64,000 nucleotides of DNA from Ramlibacter ginsenosidimutans (lineage in GTDB: Bacteria > Pseudomonadota > Gammaproteobacteria > Burkholderiales > Burkholderiaceae_C): NCBI RefSeq assembly GCF_016654015.1, contig NZ_JAEPWM010000001.1:620001-684000 (forward strand), written 5' to 3'. Below are positions 45,776 to 52,518 of this stretch, piece after piece (within the stretch, counting starts at the first letter, position 1; each line of letters starts with the position of its first letter). The notes under the pieces are model-generated. The model ran no database searches. It had not been told where the DNA came from and saw only the letters and a list, made by a program, of their open reading frames with translations. The position numbers and the translations under genes are program-made.

Positions 45776-46252
45776 TCACGCCTCGCGCAGCGCGCGGCGG
45801 AGTTCCCGCGCCAGCAGCGGCCGCAGTTCCGGCCGCACGTAGCGCCCCACGCTCACCCTCCGGCCCTGCCCCGAGACCTCGATCAGCGATCGGTCGTCTC
45901 CCGCCGGCTCCACGCGCACCCAGTCGCGATGGAATTCGGCCCGCTCCAGGCGCCCGCCGTTCTCCAGTTCCACCACCAGCCGCCGCCCGGAGAGCAGGAT
46001 GTGCTCACGGTCGGCCGCATGCCGCGCGTACGCCAGGAAGGCAATCCCCACGGCCGCGAGCTCGAGCCAGGCGAACGGGAGGACCAGCACTGCCCCGTGC
46101 AGCCAGAACACGCTGCCGATTCCCAGGGTCACCACGCACAGCGAGGCATACAGCCAGCCCAACTGGGCCGGCGTCACCGAGCAGTTGCGCCCCAGGAACC
46201 AGTGAATGGCCTGGCCCTGGACGGTGGCGAAGCGGAATACGAAGTCCGACAC
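45776..46252 (-). CDS. DUF2244 membrane protein
   Basis: A 158-residue protein with two membrane segments near 25-65 (LGWLYASLCVVTLGIGSVFWL and LVLPFAWLELAAVGIAFLAYARHAADRE), followed by a cytoplasmic beta-rich part (VVELENGG, RVEPAGDDRSLIEVSGQGRRVSVGRYV). This is the DUF2244 layout often found next to oxidase genes. The open frame is longer, but GTG at 46252 gives VSDFVFRFATVQG, like the family start. It is first in the oxidase unit. No function is known. Confidence 0.75.
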   Translation of the reverse strand: MSDFVFRFATVQGQAIHWFLGRNCSVTPAQLGWLYASLCVVTLGIGSVFWLHGAVLVLPFAWLELAAVGIAFLAYARHAADREHILLSGRRLVVELENGGRLERAEFHRDWVRVEPAGDDRSLIEVSGQGRRVSVGRYVRPELRPLLARELRRALREA

Positions 46253-46363
46253 GGGCGACGCACGTAAATCAACCGCGGATTGTAGCGGCCCCAGCCGTGC
46301 CACTTTCCGGGGCTTGGACCCTTGACGTTGCGCAAGCGAACCTGCGGGCGGCACTGGCCGCAC

Positions 46364-47254
46364 CTATTTCCGGCCGCCGCGCAGCATGCTGCGCATGTCG
46401 GCGACGGAAACGGCGGTCTGTTCGCCCACCTTGGCCCGCGGCGTCGGCTTGAGCGCGTGCCCGTACACGATCTCGAAGCTGAGGGCCAGCTGGCCATCGG
46501 GCCCGGTGCGCAGATGCGTGTCCAGAGCTCGCAGCAGCGTCTCTTTCCAGCCCGCCCCGCGCAGGGCCGGGAAGCGCGCCGGATGCAGGTTCGCGCCGAG
46601 TTCGCGCAGTTCGGCGAGCAGACGCTCGGGCGTGGCGAACGAGAGGGCGATCCGCTCCATGTCCATGACGGGCTCCGCGAAGCCGGTGTGCACGAGCATG
46701 TCGCCCCAGTCGTGCATGTCCGTGAACTCGTGCGTCGGGGGCGGCCAGCCCAGTTCGGCGTACAGGGTGCGCAGCTCGCGCACGGTGTCCGGCCCGAGGC
46801 AGGAAAACATCAGGAAGCCGTCGACCGCCAGGCTCTGGTGCCACTGCTGCATGAGCGCCTGCGGGTCGGCAACCATGTGCAGGTGCATGTTGGACCAGAG
46901 CATCTGCACGCCGCCTTCGGGCAGCGGTCCGAAGTCCGGCTGGTCGCCCCGGGTGAGGCGCTTCCACCACGAACCCGCGAGGCACTCCTGGGCGACGGCT
47001 TCGAGGCGTGGCTGCGGTTCGACCACGTGCACGCGCGCTTGCGGATACCGGCGCACGATGCGCGCATGCGCCGCGAGCCCGCCGCGCACGGCCTCCCAGT
47101 CCGCCCAATCAGGGGGAGCGCGCTTGATCCACTCCAGCCGCTCCTCCATGCGCCGGCCCACTTCCTCGTGCAGCCACGGCGACGCCGCCGGCGCGGCCTG
47201 CGCCCAGCGGGCAGCAGCGACGGGATCGATGGTGGGCGGACGTTCAGAGGCCAT
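46364..47254 (-). CDS. BioC-like SAM-dependent methyltransferase
   Basis: A 296-residue protein. VAAARWAQAAPAASPWLHEEVGRRMEERLEWI opens it as in BioC-type proteins. Motif I is degenerate (ARVHVVEPQP near 71-80, without the Gly-rich loop); LPEGGVQMLWSNMHLHMVADPQALMQQWHQSLAVDGFLMFSCLGPDTVRELR near 114-165 matches BioC. BioC methylates malonyl-ACP to begin biotin synthesis; with the weak SAM motif that activity is uncertain. No other bio gene is seen here. It is divergent from comF across only 29 bases. Confidence 0.75.
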   Translation of the reverse strand: MASERPPTIDPVAAARWAQAAPAASPWLHEEVGRRMEERLEWIKRAPPDWADWEAVRGGLAAHARIVRRYPQARVHVVEPQPRLEAVAQECLAGSWWKRLTRGDQPDFGPLPEGGVQMLWSNMHLHMVADPQALMQQWHQSLAVDGFLMFSCLGPDTVRELRTLYAELGWPPPTHEFTDMHDWGDMLVHTGFAEPVMDMERIALSFATPERLLAELRELGANLHPARFPALRGAGWKETLLRALDTHLRTGPDGQLALSFEIVYGHALKPTPRAKVGEQTAVSVADMRSMLRGGRK

Positions 47255-47283
47255 GGGCAGGGCTGCGAAGTATATTGTTGAGG

Positions 47284-47991
47284 ATGGCCGACGCCTGGCT
47301 TGCGCGCTGGATGAACGATCTTCCGAGCCGATGCGCGGTGTGCGGCGCATGGCCCGCGCGCCCGGTCTGCGAGCGCTGCGTGCAGCACTTCGGCCAGCCG
47401 CGCCACCGGTGCCGCTCGTGCGCCCTGCCCCTGCCGGACGGCGTCGATGTGTGCGGCGCCTGCGTGCGCGAGCCGCCGCCACTGGATGCCTGCTACGCAG
47501 CCGTGTCGTATTCCTACCCGTGGTCGACCTTGCTCGCCCGCTTCAAGTTCAGCGGCGAGCCGGGCTGGGCCCGGGTGCTGGCCGAGCGCATGCAGGCCGT
47601 GCCGGGCGTGCGCGAGGAGATCGCCCGCGCCGATTGGGTGCTGCCCCTGCCGCTGGCGCCGGGCCGGCTCGCCGAACGCGGATTCAACCAGGCGCTGCTG
47701 CTGGCGCGCGCCCTCGCCCGCGCGAAGGCCGATTCCGGATTGCTGCTGCGCCTGCGCGAGACCGGCTCGCAGACCGCACTCGACCGCAAGCAGCGCCGCG
47801 CGAACGTGCGGGATGCGTTCGGCGTCGAGCCGTTGCGCGCCGACGCCTTGCGTGGGAAGGCCGTGCTGCTGGTCGACGACGTCATGACCAGTGGAGCGTC
47901 GCTGCATGCGGCCGCCGAGGTCGTGCGGTACGCCGGCGCGCACCGGGTGGCCGCGGTCGTGCTCGCCCGCACGGAACAGGACTTCGCGTAG
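47284..47991 (+). CDS. ComF family phosphoribosyltransferase-like protein
   Basis: A 235-residue protein. An N-terminal double zinc finger is visible (CAVCGAW, CERC, CRSCALPLP, CGACV; residues about 17-63), followed by a phosphoribosyltransferase domain (DWVLPLPLAPGRLAERGFNQALLLARALA near 120-148) and the PRPP loop VLLVDDVMTSGAS near 196-208. In competent bacteria ComF takes part in DNA uptake; in Burkholderiales its job is unproven. ATG at 47284 is chosen over a TTG three codons upstream. Confidence 0.9.
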   Translation: MADAWLARWMNDLPSRCAVCGAWPARPVCERCVQHFGQPRHRCRSCALPLPDGVDVCGACVREPPPLDACYAAVSYSYPWSTLLARFKFSGEPGWARVLAERMQAVPGVREEIARADWVLPLPLAPGRLAERGFNQALLLARALARAKADSGLLLRLRETGSQTALDRKQRRANVRDAFGVEPLRADALRGKAVLLVDDVMTSGASLHAAAEVVRYAGAHRVAAVVLARTEQDFA

Positions 47992-48011
47992 CGCGCAGCG
48001 AGAATGCCGGG

Positions 48012-48485
48012 ATGTTCCACATCGTCCTGGTCCACCCGGAGATTCCGCCCAACACCGGCAACGTCATCCGGCTGGCCGCCAACACGGGCTGCGCGCTGCA
48101 CCTGATCGAGCCGCTGGGCTTCTCGATGGAGGACAGGCAGTTGCGCCGGGCCGGGCTGGACTACCACGAGTACGCGCAAGTGCAGCGCCACGCCGACTGG
48201 GACGCCTTCCTGCGCAATGCGGCGCCGGCGCGCGAGCGCCTGTTCGCGCTCAGCACGCGAGGCGCGCGCTCCGTGCATGAGGTCGCGTTCGCACCCGGCG
48301 ACTGGCTGGTGTTCGGATCCGAGACGAGTGGGCTGCCGACGCCACTGCTGGAGAGCTTCGCCGCCGAACAGCGCTTGCGCCTGCCGATGCGCGCCGGCCA
48401 GCGCAGCCTCAACCTCTCCAACGCGGTCGCGGTCACCGTGTTCGAAGCCTGGCGCCAGCAGAACTTCGCCGGCGCCGGCTCGTGA
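48012..48485 (+). CDS. trmL: tRNA (cytidine/uridine-34-2'-O)-methyltransferase TrmL
   Basis: A 157-residue SPOUT methyltransferase. FHIVLVHPEIPPNTGNVIRLAANTGCALHLIEPLGF opens it. LVFGSETSGLP near 98-108 and LRLPMRAGQRSLNLSNAVAVTVFEAWRQ near 123-150 form the trefoil knot that binds SAM. It modifies the wobble base of tRNA-Leu. It lies 20 bases after comF. A terminator lies about 130 bases after the stop codon. Confidence 0.95.
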   Translation: MFHIVLVHPEIPPNTGNVIRLAANTGCALHLIEPLGFSMEDRQLRRAGLDYHEYAQVQRHADWDAFLRNAAPARERLFALSTRGARSVHEVAFAPGDWLVFGSETSGLPTPLLESFAAEQRLRLPMRAGQRSLNLSNAVAVTVFEAWRQQNFAGAGS

Positions 48486-48509
48486 GCACGGACAGCCAGC
48501 GACACACGC

Positions 48510-48640
48510 AAACTTTGGTTGCACCCCGCTCAGTTTGAAAGGCCGGGCAGAGTCCTGCATCTGCGTCTAACCGGCCCGCGAGGGCAGGCCAGGCAACCCA
48601 GACTCCTTTCCTTAGCCCGCTTCGTGCGGGCTTCTTTTTG
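48510..48640 (+). ncRNA. Candidate structured RNA ending in an intrinsic terminator
   Basis: Downstream of trmL, GGTTGC (48517-48522) pairs with GCAACC (48593-48598). Inside, GGCCGG (48541-48546) pairs with CCGGCC (48571-48576), leaving a loop that itself contains GCAG / CTGC. The element ends at a clear terminator (AGCCCGC / GCGGGCT, then TCTTTTTG, 48614-48639). No coding frame is convincing. It may be a separate sRNA, or only the 3' untranslated region of trmL. I recognise no Rfam family. Confidence 0.35.
48614..48639 (+). terminator. Intrinsic terminator downstream of trmL
   Basis: AGCCCGC / GCGGGCT stem with a TTCGT loop, then TCTTTTT. It ends transcription from comF/trmL or from the candidate RNA above. 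Confidence 0.85.
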
Positions 48641-48713
48641 GGATCTTCGCGGGTTCGGGGAGTGTTCTTGGTGCGTTCCCTGGCCAGACGGGGCACAGTG
48701 TTGCGGCCAGCCC

Positions 48714-48799
48714 GTAGGCTGGTGGTGAGCCGCAGGCGAACCCCAGCTCGCTGCGCTACGCTGGAACGCTGGGGTTCGCGGTGCTCACCGCCAGCCTAC
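48714..48799. repeat. GTAGGCTGG/GAACCCCAGC inverted repeat B3
   Basis: Same family and orientation as B1. Left arm GTAGGCTGGTGGTGAGC-to-GAACCCCAGC, right arm GCTGGGGTTCGCG-to-CCAGCCTAC, with a short centre (TCGCTGCGCTACG). Confidence 0.88.
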
Positions 48800-48847
48800 G
48801 AGTACGGAAGGGCCGGGAGTCGTCCCCGCAGGGGCCCGACTGCTCAT

Positions 48848-49124
48848 CGTCGCGGCAGGCGGCGTGCGGTGCAGGCCCGCATCAGGGGCATCGCCTGGAA
48901 GCCGGTCCGGGCGGCGGAGCGCGGCTCGAGAGCGCAGCGTCGAGCCGCGCGTACGTTTCATGCTGACGCGGCACTTGTCCGAGCAGAGAGTTTGACCGCG
49001 CGCGGGCAAACTCTCTGCGAGTTGTGCCGCGCGACGCCGCCCGGACCGGCTTCCAGGGGAGTCGGCGCGCGCAGCCGCCGACCGATGCCCAGCGGGCCTG
49101 CACCGCACGCCGCCTGCCGCGACG
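48848..49124. repeat. Large nested palindrome, 277 bp
   Basis: Outer arms of 33 bases (48848-48880 and 49092-49124) are perfect inverted copies. Inside are GGGCATCG / CGATGCCC, then a perfect 23-base pair of arms (48894-48916 and 49035-49057; core GGAAGCCGGTCC), then GCGGCAC / GTGCCGC, then GCAGAGAGTTTG / CAAACTCTCTGC at the centre. Two side hairpins branch off (48921-48948, 9-bp stem; 49061-49082, 7-bp stem). As RNA or single-stranded DNA this would fold into one long branched hairpin. No protein or known element was recognised in it. Confidence 0.9.
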
Positions 49125-49222
49125 CCCCCGCACTCCGGAGAGTCAACGAGTTCGTGCCCTCGCGCATCGGCAAGCACCAATTTCCTCGCGCGTGGCGCGC
49201 ACCCGTAACCGGATACAGCGCC

Positions 49223-49678
49223 TCAGGCGTAGCGGCGGGTGAGCGATTCGGCGATGCACACCGGCTTGTCGCTGCCTTCCCGTTCCACGGTGACGCTCCA
49301 GGTCATCTGGTAGCCGTTGTCGGGGATGGGCTCGCAGGCGAGCAGGCTCATGCGCGCCCGCAAGCGGCTGCCCACCGGCACCGGCGCCGTGAAGCGGACC
49401 CGGTTCAGGCCGTAGTTCACGCCCATGCGGGTATCGAGCACTTCCAGCGCGGATTCGAAGAACTTCGGCAGCAGCGACAGGGTGAGGAAGCCGTGCGCGA
49501 TTGGTGCGCCGAACGGGCCTCGCTGCGCGCGCTCGACATCGACATGGATCCACTGGTGGTCCCCGGTCGCTTCGGCGAACAGGTTCACCTGCTGCTGCGT
49601 GACGGTGATCCAGTCGCTGACCGCGACCTCCTGGCCCACAAGCGCCGCCAGGTCCGCGAGTTTCTCGAAGGTTCTCAT
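49223..49678 (-). CDS. MaoC-like dehydratase/hydratase
   Basis: A 151-residue hotdog-fold protein. Hydratase-2 features are visible: TVTQQQVNLFAEATGDHQWIHVD near 26-48 with catalytic Asp and His, then GPFGAPIAHGFLTLSLLPKF near 54-73. It resembles (R)-specific enoyl-CoA hydratases and NodN-like proteins. The substrate is probably a CoA thioester, not known in detail. ATG at 49678 is chosen over a TTG three codons upstream. It lies downstream of the ParA-like gene behind linker unit C5. Confidence 0.88.
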   Translation of the reverse strand: MRTFEKLADLAALVGQEVAVSDWITVTQQQVNLFAEATGDHQWIHVDVERAQRGPFGAPIAHGFLTLSLLPKFFESALEVLDTRMGVNYGLNRVRFTAPVPVGSRLRARMSLLACEPIPDNGYQMTWSVTVEREGSDKPVCIAESLTRRYA

Positions 49679-49704
49679 GCCGCGCAATGTAGCGCGGCGG
49701 GCGC

Positions 49705-49781
49705 TGCGCCGGCGTCGCTCAGTGGACTACCCTCCACGCTGCGCGTTGTGGGATTCGCCTTGGCAGCGGCGCGACGGCTCA
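49705..49781 (-). repeat. Stop-to-start linker repeat C5 (parA-like to MaoC-like)
   Basis: A diverged copy of the unit at 7218-7276. On the minus strand it begins with the TGA stop codon of the ParA-like gene, then GCCGTCGCGCCGCTGCCAAG, GCGAATCCCACAACGCGCAG and GTGGAGGGTAGTCC. It is closest to unit C3 (12065-12122). The next start codon lies about 30 bases further on. Confidence 0.7.
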
Positions 49782-50396
49782 GGCGTCCAGCCAGCGCTGG
49801 ATGCCCTGCCACTGCTCCAGGTCGCGCTCGACCTTCGTGGGCGCGAGGTCCGACAGCGTCAGTCCGCGCGCGGCCAGGTACACGTAGTTCTGCGTGGGAC
49901 GCAGGAAGCCCAGCACCGGCAGGCCGAGCGCGTGCGTGAACTCCTGGAGCTTGTCCGCGGCGATGGTGCGCTGGTCCACGCGCGTGCCGACGATGCCCAC
50001 CTGCATGCGGCCGGCCTTGCGGTGCTGGGCCAGTTCGTCCAGGAAGGCGCGGGTCGCGTACATGTCGAAGATGCTGGGCGACAGCGGCACCACCACCTTG
50101 TCGGCGGTGCGCAGGACTTCTTCCATCCACTTGCCGTGCAGGCCGGCCGGGGTGTCCAGCACGACGTGCGTCGTGCCCTTGGGCGGCTTGGCGATCTGGC
50201 CCTTGCTCAGCTCCCAGCTTGCGATGGGCCGCGCCTCCGCGGGGCGCAGCCGCAGCCACAGCAGCGAGGACTGCTGGCGGTCCGCATCGCCCAGCATGAC
50301 CTGGTGGCCCTGGCTGGCGAAATAGCCAGCGATGTTGGTGGCGACCGTCGTCTTGCCCACCCCGCCCTTCGGATTCGCAACCACCACGACCGGCAT
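49779..50396 (-). CDS. Orphan ParA-family ATPase
   Basis: A 205-residue Walker-type ATPase. The deviant Walker A KGGVGKTT is at residues 10-17, GDADRQQSSLLW near 36-47 is the A' region, and VVLDTPAGLHGKW near 77-89 is Walker B. The C-terminus has QVGIVGTRVDQRT near 131. No ParB or centromere-like repeat is nearby, so chromosome partition is unlikely. Small orphan ParA proteins position other cargo such as chemoreceptor arrays or act in cell polarity; the cargo cannot be told. It ends in linker unit C5. Confidence 0.88.
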   Translation of the reverse strand: MPVVVVANPKGGVGKTTVATNIAGYFASQGHQVMLGDADRQQSSLLWLRLRPAEARPIASWELSKGQIAKPPKGTTHVVLDTPAGLHGKWMEEVLRTADKVVVPLSPSIFDMYATRAFLDELAQHRKAGRMQVGIVGTRVDQRTIAADKLQEFTHALGLPVLGFLRPTQNYVYLAARGLTLSDLAPTKVERDLEQWQGIQRWLDA

Positions 50397-50510
50397 GTCG
50401 GTGCTCCTGTGCGCGGCACTCGCCGCCCTGGCCTATTGTTACAGGCCACGGATGAGTCGGCAAACCGGACGTGCAGGGGCCGTGCCGCCGGCCCCCGGAG
50501 CGGCACTCGC

Positions 50511-51053
50511 TCAGCCGACGCGCTTCTTCAGGGTCTGGATGGACACGAGCAGGTCGCCGACGAACTTGGCGGTCGCTTCGTCGGTGAGGTTGCCTGCGGC
50601 ATCGAACTTGCCGGCGCAGTTGGAGATGAACACCTCCGGCTTGTTGACGGTGAAGGCATTCATGAACACCAGCACCTTGCGCAGGTCGTATTGGACGCGG
50701 GCCGTGCCCACCGGGCCCGGGCTCGCGCCCATGATGCCGACCACCTTGCCGTCGAAGGGCGGCTCCGGCGGACGGGACATCCAGTCGAGCGTGTTCTTCA
50801 GCACGCCGGGGATCGAGAAGTTGTATTCCGGCGTGACCAGCAGCACCGCATCCGCAGCACGGATCTGCGCCTTCAGCGCCGCGACCTCGGGCGGCTCGCC
50901 AGCGGCGCGCACGTCATCGTTGTACAGGGGGATGCGGCTGATGTCCGCGATCTCGATGGTCATGCCCTGCGGCGCCAGTTTCTGCGCCGCCCGCAAGGCC
51001 ATGGAGTTGTAGGAGCCCTTGCGCAGGCTGCCGGAGATGCCGAGAACTTTCAT
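50511..51053 (-). CDS. NAD(P)H-dependent FMN reductase
   Basis: A 180-residue flavodoxin-like enzyme. GISGSLRKGSYNSMAL near 5-20 binds the FMN phosphate, LLVTPEYNFSIPGVLKNTLDW near 71-91 is the family signature, and GIMGASPGPVGTARVQ follows near 106-121. It reduces FMN, quinones or azo compounds. It is 44 bases after the NTF2-like gene and may be the last gene of the catabolic unit, supplying reduced flavin, though no flavin-using oxygenase is visible here. Confidence 0.9.
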   Translation of the reverse strand: MKVLGISGSLRKGSYNSMALRAAQKLAPQGMTIEIADISRIPLYNDDVRAAGEPPEVAALKAQIRAADAVLLVTPEYNFSIPGVLKNTLDWMSRPPEPPFDGKVVGIMGASPGPVGTARVQYDLRKVLVFMNAFTVNKPEVFISNCAGKFDAAGNLTDEATAKFVGDLLVSIQTLKKRVG

Positions 51054-51097
51054 GTCGATCTTCTGGGTGGTCTTGGAAGGAGGGGCATCATCGCCGA

Positions 51098-51715
51098 TCA
51101 GCGCTCCAGCGCTGCACCGGCGAGCCAGCGTTCGCCGCGCCGGTACAACTCCTGCACGACGGGCCCCTTCAGCATCGGCATGTCCATCTTGACCCGGTAG
51201 CCGATGCGCGTCTGGATGTAGGCGAGGTGGCGATAGCCCTCGGGCATGCTCGCGAGCAACTGGTCATCGAGCTTCAGCTGCGCGCTCGGGTCCACCGGAT
51301 CGAGGCGGTCCTTCTCGTAGATCGGCTGGCGGTGCAGCACCTTCCACGCGCCTTCGTGCCGGGTGACGAAGTCGTAGAAGCGGCCGGTGCACACCACGTC
51401 GCACAGCACGGGGCCGTCCACGCCTTCCACCATGCCGCGCTGCGAGATGGTCATCTTGGTCTGCGCGATGGCGCGGTCGCCGCGCACCTCGATGGCGGAG
51501 CCGCCCAGGAAGTGCAGGATGCTCACGCCCTTGTCCCAGCCCTCCTGCGTGACGCGGATGAAATCGCGAAACGGGCCCTGGAACCAGGTCGCCATCATCA
51601 CGCCGTCGGGATGCCACACGGTGGCGAAGCGCTCCCAGTCGCCGGCATCGCGCCACACGGCCCAGCGTTCCACCAGCTCGCGGATCAGGAGCTTGTCCTT
51701 CAGTTCGTTGTCCAT
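51098..51715 (-). CDS. SnoaL/NTF2-like protein
   Basis: A 205-residue protein. LIRELVERWAVWRDAGDWERFATVWHPDGVMMATWFQGP near 10-48 is the SnoaL-like start, with the cone-shaped NTF2 fold after it (SILHFLGGSAIEVRGDRAIAQTKMTISQRG near 65-94, VVCTGRFYDFVTRHEGAWKVLHRQPIYEKD near 107-136). Members include isomerases, dehydratases and small dioxygenase subunits; no catalytic residues settle the matter. It follows livF by 89 bases on the same strand. Confidence 0.82.
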   Translation of the reverse strand: MDNELKDKLLIRELVERWAVWRDAGDWERFATVWHPDGVMMATWFQGPFRDFIRVTQEGWDKGVSILHFLGGSAIEVRGDRAIAQTKMTISQRGMVEGVDGPVLCDVVCTGRFYDFVTRHEGAWKVLHRQPIYEKDRLDPVDPSAQLKLDDQLLASMPEGYRHLAYIQTRIGYRVKMDMPMLKGPVVQELYRRGERWLAGAALER

Positions 51716-51804
51716 GCGTGTCCTCGCTTCGACGGAACTCTAACCGCGGGCCAGGTGGGCAGGAATCCGGGCCGGGGCAAATGAGTTTTCCGCGCGCTGC
51801 AAGA

Positions 51805-52518
51805 CTAGTGCGTCTCCAGCCCGAGGTACGCCTTGCGGATCTCGGGCCGGTCCATCAGCTCGCTCGCGAGCCCTTCGGCCACGATGCGCCCCTCTTCCAT
51901 CACATAGGCGCGGCGGGCGATCTCCATCGCCATGACCACGTTCTGTTCGACCAGCAGCACGGAGGTTCCGCCTGCGTTGATGTCGCGGATGGCCTGGAAC
52001 ATGGCCAGCACCACTGCGGGCGCGAGCCCCAGCGACGGTTCGTCCAGCAGCAGCAGGCGCGGCAGGCTCATGAGCGCGCGGCCGATCGCCACCATCTGCT
52101 GCTGGCCGCCGGACAGCGCGCCCGCCGGTGCGTCCAGCTTCTGCTCCAGGGCCGGAAAGAGCGCGAGCACCCGCTGCAGCGACGCGGCGCGGCTGCGGCG
52201 CGCACGCGGCAGGTAGCTGCCCAGCTCCAGGTTGTCGCGCACGCTCATCCCGGTGAACAGCCGTCGCCCCTCCGGCACGATGGCCACTCCGGCGGCGCAG
52301 AAGCGATGGCCCGGCAGGCGCGTGATGTCCTCGCCGGCCAGGCGCAACTGCCCGGCCCGTGCGCGGTGCATGCCGGCGATGACGTTGATCAGCGTGCTCT
52401 TGCCCGCGCCATTGGGCCCGACCACGCACACCAGCTCGCCGTCGCCGACCGTGAGCGAGATGTCCCACAGCGCCGGCGCCGCGCCATAGGCCGCCTGCAG
52501 TTGCGCGACTTCAAGCAT
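51805..52518 (-). CDS. livF: Branched-chain-type ABC transporter ATPase, LivF type
   Basis: A 237-residue ATPase. Walker A GPNGAGKS is at residues 34-41, the signature LSGGQQQMVAIGRAL near 136-150, Walker B LLLLDEPSLGLAP near 155-167 and the H-loop residue is replaced by Glu-Gln (LLVEQNV), as usual for LivF. It overlaps the fused gene before it by 8 bases. The system is placed in the hydrophobic amino-acid family by similarity. The neighbouring catabolic genes suggest that the substrate is an aromatic or dicarboxylic acid. Confidence 0.93.
   Translation of the reverse strand: MLEVAQLQAAYGAAPALWDISLTVGDGELVCVVGPNGAGKSTLINVIAGMHRARAGQLRLAGEDITRLPGHRFCAAGVAIVPEGRRLFTGMSVRDNLELGSYLPRARRSRAASLQRVLALFPALEQKLDAPAGALSGGQQQMVAIGRALMSLPRLLLLDEPSLGLAPAVVLAMFQAIRDINAGGTSVLLVEQNVVMAMEIARRAYVMEEGRIVAEGLASELMDRPEIRKAYLGLETH

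Larger units (their letters stand above)
48641..49222. other. Intergenic stretch filled by repeats, no gene
   Basis: Between the terminator after trmL and the MaoC-like gene, 582 bases contain repeat B3 (48714-48799) and the large nested palindrome (48848-49124). Bases 48641-48713 and 49125-49222 show nothing recognisable. Open frames in this stretch are Arg/Ala-rich and change strand at the arms, which marks them as artefacts. Confidence 0.7.

Noticed and set aside
46364-47254. Assignment of the methyltransferase as bioC proper
   Set aside because: The SAM motif is degenerate and no other biotin gene is present, so only a BioC-like call is made.
48641-49433. Open frames over the large palindrome (for example a frame with SRQAACGAGPHQG)
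   Set aside because: Similar peptides appear on both strands because the arms are inverted copies. They lack start signals and family motifs.
49779-50396. ParA as part of a plasmid or chromosome partition locus
   Set aside because: No ParB, no parS-like repeats and no replication gene nearby; the surrounding genes are metabolic.
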